A DNA stretch of 64,000 nt from Roseovarius sp. GTDB lineage: Bacteria; Pseudomonadota; Alphaproteobacteria; Rhodobacterales; Rhodobacteraceae. The notes beneath the pieces were generated by a model. The model searched no databases, was not told the origin of the DNA, and worked only from the letters and a program-made list of their open reading frames with translations. Positions 35,987 to 46,642 of this stretch are shown piece by piece (within the stretch, counting starts at the first letter, position 1; every line of letters starts with the position of its first letter). Location: the NCBI GenBank assembly GCA_029212365.1, contig JARGOC010000011.1, positions 55,433 through 119,432 on the forward strand. The letters are read 5' to 3'. A program made the translations under genes and the position numbers.

Positions 35987-35987
35987 A

Positions 35988-36422
35988 ATGCAAATAGACG
36001 AAACAGATCGCGCCTTGCTGACCCTGCTTGAGGAAAACGCCCGCCTACCCGTTTCGGCCCTGGCGCGGCGCATGGGGCTGGCGCGCACCACGGTGCAAGC
36101 CCGGCTTGAGCGGCTGGAAAGCACAGGCGCGATCCAGGGCTATTCGGTGCGACTGAATGAGCGGCTTCGACTGCCATTGCGCGCGACAGTGCTGGTCAGC
36201 ATCGAGCCGCGCAGCGGGCCTGCGGTGCTGGCGCGGCTGAAAACGCTGGCTGAGGTGCGCCGGGTGCATACAACCTCGGGCCGGTTTGATCTGATTGTGA
36301 TCGTCGAGGCCGCCTCGACCGAAGCACTTGATCAGGTGCTGGACCGGATAGGTGATGCCAAAGGTGTGAAAAGCTCGGAAAGCCTGATTCACCTGTCAAC
36401 CAAGCTGCAGCGCGGGACATAG
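35988..36422 (+). CDS. Lrp/AsnC family transcriptional regulator
   Basis: A 144-aa DNA-binding regulator with an N-terminal winged helix-turn-helix (about 1-60; LLEENARLPVSALARRMGLARTTV). A C-terminal RAM ligand-binding domain follows (LKTLAEVRRVHTTSGRFDLIVIVEA). Length is typical. It usually senses an amino acid. Its divergent partner is the ornithine decarboxylase gene, so ornithine or a related amino acid is a reasonable guess for the effector. Confidence 0.93.
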   Translation: MQIDETDRALLTLLEENARLPVSALARRMGLARTTVQARLERLESTGAIQGYSVRLNERLRLPLRATVLVSIEPRSGPAVLARLKTLAEVRRVHTTSGRFDLIVIVEAASTEALDQVLDRIGDAKGVKSSESLIHLSTKLQRGT

Positions 36423-36540
36423 CCGGACGAAAGCGTATCGCCTTTGAGCTGAGATAGGAAAAGAGCCAACCCAAGCGCGACATATGAACCTGGCGGGCGG
36501 TTTGGGCAAAACCTCTGATGCGGATTTTAGACGAACCGCT

Positions 36541-37272
36541 TTAGCGATCCCGCTCGCCCACATCCCCAATCCACCAACTTTGCTTAACACCTTGATAAAT
36601 ATCAATCATGTCACCCGCATTGAGACCAGACAGTTCAATATCCATGTGCAACAGGCTGGCCCCCTCGCGCCCAGCGCTATCCTCCCAGTTCAGGCGATAA
36701 CGGGGTTTCTTGTTGATCTTAAATCTGGTGCGGTGAATGCGTGTTACTTTCACCTTTTCGCGCGTGCCGTAGCGCCGGGCGCGCACCGCCGCCACAGCCC
36801 AGCCGCCAATTTTCCACAGGCTCACCAGCCAGATCACCCCAAACACCAGCGCCACACTCTGCGCCACCTTGGATGAGCTGCGATTGCTGCCGGGGTTTGT
36901 TTCCACCCGGTGCGGATCGGATGCAAGGTACAGCAGGTCAAAACTGCCCCCCGGCTGGACACGCCGATAAAGCGAGGTGCCAACAGTTTGCGTCAGCGTA
37001 ATTTCCTGCTTGTCTGAGGTAACATAAGTGAAGGTCAGCCAATAGCTGGTGCTTTGATCACCGTCTGCATCGGTCTTGATGGTGGTGTATCTCTCGCTGA
37101 CTTGTGCGCTGGCGGCCTGCCCCTCGGCTTCGAATCTTTGCGCTGTTTTCAGGGCCAGTTGGCTGAACACCGTAAAGATCAGCAATAACACCCCAGTGAT
37201 CAGCACCAGCCAGCCTCCCATCCGGTTGAACAGGCGCCAAAGCGAAACAGGAGGGATCATATCATATGTCAT
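36541..37272 (-). CDS. DUF3592 domain-containing membrane protein
   Basis: A 243-aa protein resembling the DUF3592 family. It has an N-terminal transmembrane helix (about 19-40), then a beta-rich DUF3592 domain (EAEGQAASAQVSERYTT, YWLTFTYVTSDKQEITL, GTSLYRRVQPGGSFDLLYL). A second helix lies near 150-170, followed by a soluble tail. Function is unknown. The ATG at 37272 is weakly supported, and the nearby ATG at 37260 is as likely. The open frame beyond 37272 is discarded. Confidence 0.75.
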   Translation of the reverse strand: MTYDMIPPVSLWRLFNRMGGWLVLITGVLLLIFTVFSQLALKTAQRFEAEGQAASAQVSERYTTIKTDADGDQSTSYWLTFTYVTSDKQEITLTQTVGTSLYRRVQPGGSFDLLYLASDPHRVETNPGSNRSSSKVAQSVALVFGVIWLVSLWKIGGWAVAAVRARRYGTREKVKVTRIHRTRFKINKKPRYRLNWEDSAGREGASLLHMDIELSGLNAGDMIDIYQGVKQSWWIGDVGERDR

Positions 37273-37364
37273 TCCGCCAGATTGTGCCGGATTGGGCGCG
37301 CTGGCAAGTCTTGGCGCTTTCCCTTGGCGGCCGGATTGGATAAACCGGGCACGATCAATCAGAC

Positions 37365-40300
37365 ATGAACGGGATGCACACCATGGCGATGGAAAAAACC
37401 TTTGACGCAGCCGCAGCCGAGACCCGCCTTTACGAGGCATGGGAGGCATCGGGCTGCTTCAGTGCGGGGGCCAATGCACAGCGCAGCGAGACCTTTTCCA
37501 TCATGATTCCACCGCCCAATGTGACGGGCAGCCTGCACATGGGGCATGCGTTCAACAACACTTTGCAGGATATTCTGGTGCGCTGGCACCGGATGCGCGG
37601 ATTTGACACGCTTTGGCAGCCCGGCACCGATCATGCCGGCATTGCCACCCAAATGGTAACCGAGCGCGACATGGCCGAGCATAACGAACCCACCCGGGTT
37701 GAGATGGGCCGCGAGGCGTTTGAAAAACGTGTTTGGCAGCAAAAGATCAAATCACGCGGCACGATTATCGGCCAGTTGAAACGGCTGGGCGCATCCTGTG
37801 ACTGGTCACGCGAGGCGTTTACCATGTCCGGCGCGCCCTCCGCCCCTGAGGGCGAAGAGGGCAATTTCCACGACGCGGTGATCAAGGTCTTTGTGGATAT
37901 GTACAACAAGGGCCTGATCTATCGCGGCAAGCGGCTGGTGAACTGGGACCCGCATTTTGAAACCGCGATTTCCGATCTTGAGGTCGAAAATATCGAAGTT
38001 GCGGGCCATATGTGGCATTTCAAATACCCGCTCGCGGGGGGGGCGACATATAAGTATTTAGAGAAAGATGAAGACGGGAATGTCGTTCTTGAAGAGGAAC
38101 GAGATTACATTTCCATTGCGACCACGCGGCCCGAAACCATGCTGGGTGACGGCGCGGTCGCGGTTCATCCATCAGATGAGCGCTATGCGTCAATCATCGG
38201 AAAACTCTGTGAAATTCCGGTAGGCCCGAAAGAGCACCGCCGGTTGATCCCAATCATAACGGATGAATACCCCGATCCTGATTTCGGCTCGGGCGCGGTG
38301 AAGATCACCGGCGCGCATGACTTTAACGACTATGACGTTGCCAAGCGCGGCGGCATCCCGATGTACCGCCTGATGGACACCAAGGGGCGGATGCGCAGCG
38401 ACGGCGCGCCATATGCCGCCATGGCCGCGCGCGCCCAGGAGATTGCTGAGGGCGCGGAGTTTAGCGGCGCCGAAGTCGACACGCTCAACCTGATCCCGGA
38501 TGAGCTGCGCGGTCTGGATCGGTTTGAGGCACGCAAGCTGGTGGTGGAGCAGATCACCAGCGAAGGGTTGGCGGTGATGACCACCCAGACCCAAAAGGAT
38601 GAGGACGGCGAAGAGATCACTGTCACCGTGCCGATGGTCGAAAACAAACCGATCATGCAGCCGTTTGGCGACCGCTCTAAGGTCGTGATCGAGCCGATGC
38701 TGACCGATCAGTGGTTCGTGGATACCGACAAGATTGTTGGCCCCGCCATTGACGCCGTCAAATCGGGCGAGGTCACGATCATGCCCGAGGCGGACCGCAA
38801 GGTCTATTTCCACTGGCTGGAGAATATCGAGCCGTGGTGTATCTCGCGCCAATTGTGGTGGGGGCATCAGATACCGGTTTGGTATGGTTTTGATCTCAGC
38901 TCGCCTCAGTTTCACGACGACGAAGGCGACGGAGCGCTTGACCTTGTGGAAATGCTGCGCGGCCTGAACGAGGGGCATGTCAGCCACTTGATGGAATGTG
39001 GGACAGATTTCAGCGCGATCTCAGAGGCCTATCATGACCAGTTGGCCAATCTGCCGGTGCCGCTTCAGGCGATGCAGCTTGTCGAGGCGCAAAGCCGCGA
39101 GGATGCATTGCACAAGCTTGCGTCGTCTTTGGCCGAGTACACCGCCACGCAGGATCCGACCAAATTGGTGTACCCGGTCTGGCGTGACCCTGATGTTCTG
39201 GACACTTGGTTTTCGTCGGGCTTGTGGCCCATTGGCACGCTGGGCTGGCCTGAACAGACCGATGAGCTAAAGAAATATTTCCCCACTTCGGTGCTGATCA
39301 CCGGGTTTGACATCATCTTTTTCTGGGTCGCCCGGATGATGATGATGCAATATGCCGTGGTCGATCAAAAACCGTTTGATCATGTCTATGTGCACGCGCT
39401 TGTGCGTGATGAAACCGGCAAGAAGATGTCCAAATCCTTGGGCAATGTTCTCGATCCGCTCGAGCTGATTGACGAATACGGCTGTGATGCGGTGCGCTTT
39501 ACGCTCACGGCGATGGCCGCTATGGGGCGTGACCTGAAGCTTTCCACGCAACGTATTGCAGGCTATCGCAATTTCAGCACCAAACTGTGGAATGCCGCGC
39601 GTTTTGCCGAGATGAACGAAGCGGTGGGCAGCGATGGGAAAATCCCCGACGCCAAGGCCACTGTGAACCGCTGGATCATTGGTGAAACCGCCAAGGTGCG
39701 CGAGGCGGTAGATGACGCACTTGGCCAATACCGGTTTAATGATGCGGCCAACGCGTTGTATGTCTTTGTCTGGGGCAAGGTCTGCGACTGGTATGTGGAG
39801 TTCTCCAAACCGCTGTTGATGGACGGCGACGCCGCCACCAAGGCGGAAACCCAGGCGACCATGGCTTGGGTGATTGACCAATGTCTGATCCTGTTACACC
39901 CGATCATGCCGTTTATCACCGAAGAGCTGTGGGGCACGCTGGGCGAGCGTCAGAAGCTGCTGATCCATGGCGATTGGCCCGAATATGGCGCGGAATTGGT
40001 TGATGCCGAGGCTGACCGGGAAATGAACTGGGTGATTGATCTGATCGACGCCATCCGCTCAGCGCGCCAGCAGGTACATGTGCCTGCCGGGTTGAAAGTG
40101 CCCCTGTTGGTGAGCGAGCTGGACGAGGCCGGGCGCGGGGCATGGGCTCGCAACGAAGTGATGATCAAACGCATCGCACGCGTTGAAAGCCTGAGCGATG
40201 TCGATAGCTTCCCCAAGGGCTGCATCACCGTGGCCGTTGAGGGCGGCAGCTTTGGCCTGCCCTTGGCCGATGTGATTGATGTCGCAGAAGAAAAAGCGCG

Positions 40301-40487
40301 CCTGGAGAAGGCGATGGGCAAGCTGGAGAAAGAGCTAGGCGGGCTGCGTGGACGGCTGAACAACCCGAAATTCGTGGCCTCAGCCCCCGAGGATGTGGTG
40401 GCCGAAGCGCGAGACAACCTAGCACTGCGCGAAGAAGAAGCCGGCAAATTGCAGGCGGCTTTGGCACGTCTGGCGGAATTGGGGTGA
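37365..40487 (+). CDS. valS: valine--tRNA ligase
   Basis: A 1040-aa class I synthetase that charges tRNA-Val and edits mischarged threonine. The HIGH-type motif GSLHMGH is at about 55-61 and KMSKS at about 686-691. The editing domain lies between them ([18 protein letters not shown]). The C-terminal coiled coil ([17 protein letters not shown]) is the ValRS arm. Starts at 37365, 37374, 37383 and 37389 are all ATG. The family-like N-terminus MAMEKTF points to 37383. The protein is longer than E. coli ValS (951). Confidence 0.97.
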   Translation: MNGMHTMAMEKTFDAAAAETRLYEAWEASGCFSAGANAQRSETFSIMIPPPNVTGSLHMGHAFNNTLQDILVRWHRMRGFDTLWQPGTDHAGIATQMVTERDMAEHNEPTRVEMGREAFEKRVWQQKIKSRGTIIGQLKRLGASCDWSREAFTMSGAPSAPEGEEGNFHDAVIKVFVDMYNKGLIYRGKRLVNWDPHFETAISDLEVENIEVAGHMWHFKYPLAGGATYKYLEKDEDGNVVLEEERDYISIATTRPETMLGDGAVAVHPSDERYASIIGKLCEIPVGPKEHRRLIPIITDEYPDPDFGSGAVKITGAHDFNDYDVAKRGGIPMYRLMDTKGRMRSDGAPYAAMAARAQEIAEGAEFSGAEVDTLNLIPDELRGLDRFEARKLVVEQITSEGLAVMTTQTQKDEDGEEITVTVPMVENKPIMQPFGDRSKVVIEPMLTDQWFVDTDKIVGPAIDAVKSGEVTIMPEADRKVYFHWLENIEPWCISRQLWWGHQIPVWYGFDLSSPQFHDDEGDGALDLVEMLRGLNEGHVSHLMECGTDFSAISEAYHDQLANLPVPLQAMQLVEAQSREDALHKLASSLAEYTATQDPTKLVYPVWRDPDVLDTWFSSGLWPIGTLGWPEQTDELKKYFPTSVLITGFDIIFFWVARMMMMQYAVVDQKPFDHVYVHALVRDETGKKMSKSLGNVLDPLELIDEYGCDAVRFTLTAMAAMGRDLKLSTQRIAGYRNFSTKLWNAARFAEMNEAVGSDGKIPDAKATVNRWIIGETAKVREAVDDALGQYRFNDAANALYVFVWGKVCDWYVEFSKPLLMDGDAATKAETQATMAWVIDQCLILLHPIMPFITEELWGTLGERQKLLIHGDWPEYGAELVDAEADREMNWVIDLIDAIRSARQQVHVPAGLKVPLLVSELDEAGRGAWARNEVMIKRIARVESLSDVDSFPKGCITVAVEGGSFGLPLADVIDVAEEKARLEKAMGKLEKELGGLRGRLNNPKFVASAPEDVVAEARDNLALREEEAGKLQAALARLAELG

Positions 40488-40511
40488 GGGAACAGCCTCG
40501 CGCGTTTCGCA

Positions 40512-40537
40512 GGCAAGTGTTCTTTGCACCACTTGCC
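40512..40537. other. hairpin downstream of valS
   Basis: An 8-bp perfect inverted repeat (40512-40519 and 40530-40537) follows valS, without a U-run. Further on, GTCAGCCCCT at 40595-40604 and its complement at 40706-40715 form a wider inverted repeat. Apart from these, 40488-40746 shows no gene. Confidence 0.45.
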
Positions 40538-40746
40538 GCTTAACAAGGTTTAACGCTGCAAGCCGGTTAACAGCCGCGCAGCGGCCCGGCCATCGTCAGC
40601 CCCTCCCTTGGGGTAACGATATTGCCGATGCCAGCACATTGCTCATTCTGCTCGCGGTGGTGCAGGGATAAAGTGCTCTAGAGTGGAGTGCTGGCTCGCC
40701 TCCCCAGGGGCTGACAATGGCCTAGTGTAGCACCCCAAAGGTGGCG

Positions 40747-41022
40747 TTACTCCACCGGCCCCATCCTGCCAAACATATCAATGTCGCGCACAGTGATGGC
40801 TTCAGTCAGGATGATCGTCGCCACCACGGCCCAGATCACAAAGGCCACGCCGGTCACGATCCACGCCTTCTTTTTCAGGTGGTGCTGTTCAGGTGATCCG
40901 GCATGGGTGCCCGCCACTGTGGTGCCTGCCTCGCCTTGCGTCGTGATGCGGATCGGCAACGCCACAAGGAAGGTCATGAACCAAATCACCAGATAGAGCA
41001 CAAGCCCCGAGACCGGCCCCAT
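40747..41022 (-). CDS. DUF1467 family membrane protein
   Basis: A 91-aa protein with two transmembrane helices (about 7-23 and 52-74) separated by a short charged loop, as in the DUF1467 family of alphaproteobacteria. Function is unknown. The ATG overlaps the stop of the methylmalonyl-CoA epimerase gene by one base (TGATG), so the two are coupled. This pairing is, in my memory, common in Rhodobacterales. Confidence 0.85.
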   Translation of the reverse strand: MGPVSGLVLYLVIWFMTFLVALPIRITTQGEAGTTVAGTHAGSPEQHHLKKKAWIVTGVAFVIWAVVATIILTEAITVRDIDMFGRMGPVE

Positions 41023-41426
41023 CAGACCTGCTCCAGCTCAACAAGACAGCCGTTGAAGTCTTTGGGGTGCAAAAACAGAACAGGCTTGCCATGAGCACCG
41101 ATCTTGGGCTCTCCGCTGCCCAGCACCCGCGCACCAGTGGTTTGCAAATGATCGCGCGCGGCCAGAATATCATCCACCTCGTAACACACATGGTGAATGC
41201 CACCCGATGGGTTTTTCTCCAAAAACCCGTTGATCGGGCTGTCCTCGCCCAAGGGATAGAGCAGCTCAATCTTGGTATTGGGCAATTCGATGAAAATCAC
41301 CGTCACCCCGTGATCCGGCTCGTCCTGAGGTTCGCCGACTTTGGCCCCCAGCGCATTGCGATACTGATCTGCTGCGGCCTGAAGGTCTGGCACAGCAATA
41401 GCGACATGGTTGAGGCGTCCGATCAT
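41022..41426 (-). CDS. mce: methylmalonyl-CoA epimerase
   Basis: A 134-aa vicinal-oxygen-chelate fold protein that interconverts (R)- and (S)-methylmalonyl-CoA in propionyl-CoA assimilation. The two VOC repeats with metal ligands are seen in RLNHVAIAVPD (His), the NTKIELLYPL strand (Glu), GGIHHVCYEVDD (His) and NGCLVELEQV (Glu). ATG 41426 follows AAGGAAATGCC; the longer frame to 41540 is rejected. A DUF1467 gene follows in the same message. Confidence 0.92.
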   Translation of the reverse strand: MIGRLNHVAIAVPDLQAAADQYRNALGAKVGEPQDEPDHGVTVIFIELPNTKIELLYPLGEDSPINGFLEKNPSGGIHHVCYEVDDILAARDHLQTTGARVLGSGEPKIGAHGKPVLFLHPKDFNGCLVELEQV

Positions 41427-41660
41427 GGCATTTCCTTTGGGCAAACTGTTTGGCCACGTTATGGCCTCCGCGCCCGGCTCAGACAAGCGCTCACATGTCG
41501 CATTCTGGGATTTATACATTTCGTAAGCGGCCTGAAGCATTCAAATGCCGCGCTGAAATCTAAATTTTGCTGACCACAGACTAAAGTTGAAACGCTTTAA
41601 CGAAGCATTAGGCATAGAGGTTCATGGTGCTTGAAACGCTATTTTAAGAAGAGGCCCAGA

Positions 41661-42377
41661 ATGGACGACCCTGACCCCCTTGCACCGCTTTTCACACCAA
41701 CTGCCAAACGGCCCTTGTTGGGCATGACCGTGCTGGTGGTCGAAGACAGCCGATTTGCCAGTGAGGCGCTCAGACTGATGTGTTTGCGCAGCGGTGCGCG
41801 GATCAGGCGGGCAGATTGCCTGCGCTCCGCCCGGCGGCATTTACAGGTCTATCGCCCCTCGGTGGTGGTGATTGATCTGGGCCTGCCAGATGGGTCCGGG
41901 TTGGAGCTGATCGACGAGTTGAACCGTGCAACCCCTCGCGTCGGGGCGATCATAGCCATCAGCGGCGCGGATTATGTTCGCTCTGCTGCGGATGCGGCTG
42001 GTGCCGATAATTTTCTCGCCAAACCGATTGAAAGCATTGGGATTTTCCAAAATGCAATTCTGTCCTCCTTGCCTCAGGAACAGATCAACATCGGCCCCTG
42101 TGCGATCAACAATGATACAGTAAGCCCCGATCCGCTCGCTTACCGCGAAGACATGTCACTTATCGCTACCCTGCTGGATGACCATCACGCAGACGCAAAA
42201 CTGGAGTATGTCTCGCAGTTTCTGAGCAGCGTGGCCCGCACTGCCGAAGACAATGCACTGGAACACGCCGCCGCCGAACTTTCCGAGGCACGCGCCAACG
42301 GCGGCATCAGTCAGGCAAAACTGGCGCGGCTGGCTGGTCTGGTACAAGAGCGGCTGAATGAGAAAATGGCGATCTGA
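41661..42377 (+). CDS. orphan response regulator
   Basis: A 238-aa protein with an N-terminal receiver domain (about 22-140). Its acidic pocket is Glu28/Asp29, the phospho-acceptor Asp72 (VVVIDLGLPDGSG), Ser101 and Lys121 (NFLAKPI). The C-terminal 90 residues are helical and carry no DNA-binding domain I recognise, so the output may be protein-protein. No histidine kinase lies in the window. The ATG at 41661 follows AAGAGGCCCAGA; the TTG at 41631 is rejected. Confidence 0.85.
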   Translation: MDDPDPLAPLFTPTAKRPLLGMTVLVVEDSRFASEALRLMCLRSGARIRRADCLRSARRHLQVYRPSVVVIDLGLPDGSGLELIDELNRATPRVGAIIAISGADYVRSAADAAGADNFLAKPIESIGIFQNAILSSLPQEQINIGPCAINNDTVSPDPLAYREDMSLIATLLDDHHADAKLEYVSQFLSSVARTAEDNALEHAAAELSEARANGGISQAKLARLAGLVQERLNEKMAI

Positions 42378-42390
42378 ACACCAGAAAACC

Positions 42391-43116
42391 CTAAGTCCGT
42401 CCCAGACTTGGATCAGACGCCACCCGCACAAGGGTGGTCAGATCACTGAGCCGTTCATTCTGCTGGCCATCCGCCGCAAAATTTGACGGCGACAACCAGA
42501 AATCAAACGCCTCGCGCAGGGCGGGCCATTCTGTATCAATCATTGCAAACCAGGCGGTATCGCGGTTGTGACCTTTGACCACGGTGGCCTGACGGAAAAC
42601 GCCTTCATAGCTGAATCCCAGCCGTTGCGCGGCCCGCCGTGAAGGTGCGTTTAGCGCATCACATTTCCATTCGTACCGGCGATACCCGGCCTCAAACGCC
42701 CATTGCATCATCAGGAACATCGCCTCACTTGCCGCCTTGGTGCGTTGCAAACGTGGTGCCATGGCGATGTAGCCGACCTCAATCGAACCAGATCCGGGTT
42801 TCATGCGCAAATACGAAGCAAACCCGCCAAACTCGCCCGTTTCCTCGTCAAAGATAGCATAGAACAGGATAGCATCCTTGGCCGTGGCCTCTCGCATCCA
42901 GCGATGAAACTGCGCCGATGATGCATAGGGCCCCGACGGCATGTAATCCCAAACCCAGTCATGGCCATCAAACGCCTTGAACAAAAGGGCGGCATGGGTA
43001 TCAGCGTCCAGTCGCTCCAACCGGGCATACCGCCCCTGCAATGTCTCGCCCTGAGGCAATGGCGGCACTTGCCAATCGCCCACGCTGGGCCCGATTGGGC
43101 GATCATCACGCATCAT
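42391..43116 (-). CDS. GNAT family acetyltransferase (RimJ/RimL type)
   Basis: A 241-aa protein of the RimJ/RimL-like acetyltransferase group. Its elements include EVGYIAMAPRLQRTKAASEA (acetyl-CoA loop region) and the late CDALNAPSRRAAQRLGFSYEG stretch that closes the fold. The substrate may be a ribosomal protein N-terminus or a small molecule; it cannot be told. Two adjacent ATGs (43116, 43113) follow GGGGAG. It is read in the same direction as aspS upstream, with a 66-bp gap. Confidence 0.87.
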   Translation of the reverse strand: MMRDDRPIGPSVGDWQVPPLPQGETLQGRYARLERLDADTHAALLFKAFDGHDWVWDYMPSGPYASSAQFHRWMREATAKDAILFYAIFDEETGEFGGFASYLRMKPGSGSIEVGYIAMAPRLQRTKAASEAMFLMMQWAFEAGYRRYEWKCDALNAPSRRAAQRLGFSYEGVFRQATVVKGHNRDTAWFAMIDTEWPALREAFDFWLSPSNFAADGQQNERLSDLTTLVRVASDPSLGRT

Positions 43117-43182
43117 TTCACACAACTCCCCTGCTCTGCGCGCCACGATAGGGCGGGCAATGCGCTAAGAACAGCCCGCGAT

Positions 43183-45036
43183 CTATTCCTGTGGAATCAC
43201 ACGCAGGCCCAACTCCATCAGTTGATCGCTGGAGGGATCAGACGGTGCGTTCATCATCAGGTCTTCGGCACGTTGGTTCATCGGGAACATGATAACCTCG
43301 CGGATGTTGGCGGTATCGGCCAGCAGCATGACGATCCGGTCGATGCCCGCCGCGCAGCCACCATGGGGCGGCGCGCCGTATTGGAAGGCATTGACCATCC
43401 CGCCAAAACGCTTGCGCACTTCCGCTTCGTCATATCCTGCCAGCTCAAACGCCTTGATCATGATGTCCAACTGGTGGTTCCGAATCGCACCAGACACCAG
43501 CTCGTAGCCGTTACAGCTGAGGTCATATTGATAGCCCAGCGCCTGCAAAGGATCACCATTCAGCGCCTCAAGCCCCCCCTGGGGCATGGAAAACGGGTTG
43601 TGCGAGAAATCAATCTTGCCGGTTTCTTCGTCCGCTTCATACATCGGAAAATCGACAATCCACCCAAAGGCAAAGCGGTCCAGATCCGTCAGCTTCAACT
43701 CATCCCCGATCACAGTGCGGGCGCGCCCGGCGACGGCCTCAAACGCCGAAGGTTTGCCCCCCAGGAAAAAGGCGGCATCCCCCACTTTAAGGCCAAGCTG
43801 CTGGCGAATGGCCTCAGTCCGCTCAGGCCCGATGTTCTTGGCCAATGGGCCTGCGGCCTCTTCGCCCAAGGTGATTTCACCGGCTTTGATCTTGGCGTTG
43901 ACCTCCTTGACAGAAATCCCCTGTTCCTGCGCAATCGAATCCGCGGATTGTTTGCGCCAAAAGATATACCCCATCCCCGGCAGGCCCTCTTTTTGGGCAT
44001 AGGCATTCATGCGATCACAGAACTTGCGGCTGCCGCCGGTGGGCGCGGGAATGGCGCGGATTTCAGTGCCGTCTTGCTCCAGCAATTTGGCAAAGATGGC
44101 AAAGCCTGAACCACGAAAATGCTCGGACACGTCCTGCATTTTGATCGGGTTGCGCAGGTCGGGTTTGTCGGTGCCATACCACAGCGCAGCGTCACGGTAG
44201 GAAATATGCTCCCACTCCTGATCCACTTTGCGATTGCCGCCAAATTCCTCAAAAATCCCGCCGATCACTGGCTGGATAGTGTCAAACACGTCTTGTTGTT
44301 CAACAAAGCTCATCTCAAGGTCAAGCTGATAGAAATCGGTGGGCGAGCGGTCAGCACGCGGGTCTTCATCCCGAAAACACGGTGCAATCTGAAAATACTT
44401 GTCAAAGCCCGACACCATAATCAGCTGTTTGAATTGCTGAGGGGCTTGCGGCAAAGCATAGAATTTGCCGGGGTGCTGGCGCGAAGGCACCAGAAAATCA
44501 CGCGCGCCTTCGGGGCTTGAGGCAGTGATAATCGGCGTTTGATACTCACGGAACCCCTTGTCCCACATGCGTTTGCGCACCGAGGCCACCACATCCGAGC
44601 GCAGGGTCATATTGTCCTGCATCGCCTCGCGGCGCAGATCAAGATAGCGATAGCGCAGGCGGGTTTCTTCGGGGTACTCCTGATCGCCAAATACGATCAG
44701 GGGCAATTCGCCATTCACGCCGCCCAGCACTTCCATATCACGGATGAACACCTCAATCTCGCCAGTGGGCAGTTTTGAGTTGATCAGACTTTCGTCGCGC
44801 GCCTTCACCTCGCCGTCAATGCGCACGCAGTATTCGCTGCGCAGTTTTTCAACGTCAGAAAACACCGGGCTGTCGGGATCACACAACACCTGCGTCACGC
44901 CGTAGTGGTCGCGCAGGTCGATAAACAGGATGCCGCCGTGGTCACGGATGCGATGCACCCAGCCCGACAGGCGAACCTTTTCCCCAACATTAGAAGCGTT
45001 AAGCTGAACACAGGTATGGCTGCGATAAACGTGCAT
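43183..45036 (-). CDS. aspS: aspartate--tRNA ligase
   Basis: A 617-aa bacterial-type class II synthetase. It has the N-terminal OB-fold ([19 protein letters not shown]), the catalytic domain with motif 2 ([10 protein letters not shown]), and the GAD insertion domain (about 300-410). Motif 3 is at the end (GIDRIVMLL). Alphaproteobacterial members are often non-discriminating and also charge tRNA-Asn for GatCAB repair; this cannot be decided here. ATG 45036 follows GAGAGGATCATC. The upstream frame to 45111 is not used. Confidence 0.97.
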   Translation of the reverse strand: MHVYRSHTCVQLNASNVGEKVRLSGWVHRIRDHGGILFIDLRDHYGVTQVLCDPDSPVFSDVEKLRSEYCVRIDGEVKARDESLINSKLPTGEIEVFIRDMEVLGGVNGELPLIVFGDQEYPEETRLRYRYLDLRREAMQDNMTLRSDVVASVRKRMWDKGFREYQTPIITASSPEGARDFLVPSRQHPGKFYALPQAPQQFKQLIMVSGFDKYFQIAPCFRDEDPRADRSPTDFYQLDLEMSFVEQQDVFDTIQPVIGGIFEEFGGNRKVDQEWEHISYRDAALWYGTDKPDLRNPIKMQDVSEHFRGSGFAIFAKLLEQDGTEIRAIPAPTGGSRKFCDRMNAYAQKEGLPGMGYIFWRKQSADSIAQEQGISVKEVNAKIKAGEITLGEEAAGPLAKNIGPERTEAIRQQLGLKVGDAAFFLGGKPSAFEAVAGRARTVIGDELKLTDLDRFAFGWIVDFPMYEADEETGKIDFSHNPFSMPQGGLEALNGDPLQALGYQYDLSCNGYELVSGAIRNHQLDIMIKAFELAGYDEAEVRKRFGGMVNAFQYGAPPHGGCAAGIDRIVMLLADTANIREVIMFPMNQRAEDLMMNAPSDPSSDQLMELGLRVIPQE

Positions 45037-45262
45037 GATGATCCTCTCAGAGCGCCGTGACAAAAATGTGTGGTGCAGGGCGCATGGTTCGGGTGGGTAC
45101 ACCAATGCCACGCTCAGAAGTCAAGGGGCTGAGATGGGCAGAACCCCGCGCATTTCGTTAAAAGCATGGACAGGCGGGCAAATTTGCGGAAAAATCGGGT
45201 CATTCGAGCAGATAACCGGGGGATTGTCCGGAACAAGGCAGGTTTCACATCACTTGAAATGA

Positions 45263-45281
45263 AGCGCCGCGGTGGGGCGCT
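45263..45281 (+). other. hairpin in the leader of the cyclopropane-synthase-like gene
   Basis: AGCGCC (45263-45268) pairs with GGCGCT (45276-45281), just before the AAGGGGG ribosome-binding site of the gene at 45297. It could affect translation initiation, but it is short and may be chance. Confidence 0.3.
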
Positions 45282-45296
45282 GATTAAGGGGGAAAC

Positions 45297-46526
45297 ATGT
45301 GGAACATGGCATTAGATCGCATGCTGCGGCATTTGATACGACTGGGCGAGCTGACTGTGGTTTACCCGGATGGCGAAACACGCCGATATGGGGATGCCTC
45401 GACGGGCGCCTGTGTCGCGCTTGCGCTGCATGATCCCGCCTTGCCGCGATTGCTTGTTTTGTCGCCCGATATGGCCGTGGGAGAGGGCTATATGGATGGC
45501 CGGTTGACCATTGAGGGCGACGATTTGCACGGGTTCTTGGGGCTGGCGATCAGCAATATAGCGGCTCAGGGCCACCATATCGCACAGCGGCCAATATCGG
45601 CGCTGCGTCATGCGCTAAAGCGGGTGCAGCAGTTCAACCCGATGCGCAGGGCGCGTGCCAATGTTGAACACCACTATGATCTTTCCGGCGCGCTGTATGA
45701 TTTGTTTCTTGATGAAGATCGGCAATATTCCTGCGCTTATTTTACCGATCCGGGCATGACGCTGGAGGCGGCCCAAAACGCCAAGACGCACCATATCGCG
45801 CGCAAGCTGTTGCTTGAGCCGGGCATGCGGGTATTGGATATCGGCTGCGGATGGGGAGGCATGGCACTGGCCCTGGCGCGCGATTACGGCGCGCGGGTTG
45901 TCGGCGTGACCCTGTCGGTGGAACAACATAAAATGGCTGTGGACCGCGCCAAGGCCGCCGGACTGGCAGACCGTGTAACCTTTGAGTTGATGGATTATCG
46001 GCAGGTGGCCGGCCAGTTTGACCGCATAGTCTCGGTTGGTATGTTCGAACATGTGGGCGCGCCGCACTATCAGGCCTATTTTGATACGGTGAAAAACAGG
46101 CTGACACCGGATGGCGTGGCATTGATCCACACGATCGGGCGCTCGACGCCGCCGGGTACCACCAGCCCATGGGTGACCAAATACATTTTTCCGGGGGGCT
46201 ATGCGCCATCGTTGTCTGAAACCGCTGCCGCCTATGAGCATTCAGGTCTGGTGGCCACCGATATCGAGGTCTGGCGGCTGCATTATGCACAAACCCTGCG
46301 CCATTGGTATGATCGCTTTATGAGCAACATTGATGCAGCACATGCGCTGTATGACGCGCGGTTCTGCCGGATGTGGCGGTACTATCTGGTGGCCAGTGAG
46401 CTGACATTCCGGTTGAACAGTCAGGTGGTGTTTCAGATGCAATTGTCGCGCCAGCAGGATGCCGTGCCATTAACGCGGGACTATCTGTATTGCGAGGACG
46501 AGGAATTGAGACATGCAGCAGAGTAA
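45297..46526 (+). CDS. cyclopropane-fatty-acyl-phospholipid synthase family methyltransferase
   Basis: A 409-aa SAM-dependent methyltransferase of the CFA synthase family. The N-terminal domain of about 120 residues binds lipid or partner proteins. The SAM pocket is in RVLDIGCGWGGMALALA (about 178-195), followed by GVTLSVEQ, MFEHVG and the FPGGYAPSLSE stretch conserved in the family. It acts on unsaturated acyl chains of membrane phospholipids, adding a methylene bridge or, in some relatives, a methyl group. ATG 45297 follows AAGGGGGAAAC. Confidence 0.9.
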   Translation: MWNMALDRMLRHLIRLGELTVVYPDGETRRYGDASTGACVALALHDPALPRLLVLSPDMAVGEGYMDGRLTIEGDDLHGFLGLAISNIAAQGHHIAQRPISALRHALKRVQQFNPMRRARANVEHHYDLSGALYDLFLDEDRQYSCAYFTDPGMTLEAAQNAKTHHIARKLLLEPGMRVLDIGCGWGGMALALARDYGARVVGVTLSVEQHKMAVDRAKAAGLADRVTFELMDYRQVAGQFDRIVSVGMFEHVGAPHYQAYFDTVKNRLTPDGVALIHTIGRSTPPGTTSPWVTKYIFPGGYAPSLSETAAAYEHSGLVATDIEVWRLHYAQTLRHWYDRFMSNIDAAHALYDARFCRMWRYYLVASELTFRLNSQVVFQMQLSRQQDAVPLTRDYLYCEDEELRHAAE

Positions 46527-46642
46527 GCCCCGGATCATTGGCCGCTGACATGTGCAGATACGTGGCAGTACTGACAAGCTGAGCCCATGATAGGACTTGC
46601 CGCGCCGCCAGCCCCCAAATCAGGCAACGGGCACGGCGCGCC

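Noticed and set aside
34633..35987. speF-type leader RNA before the ornithine decarboxylase gene
   Set aside because: The upstream gap is only about 100 bp and the divergent regulator fills the rest.
42961..44109. 382-aa plus-strand frame
   Set aside because: Opposite aspS and the acetyltransferase gene; no domain and no ribosome-binding site.
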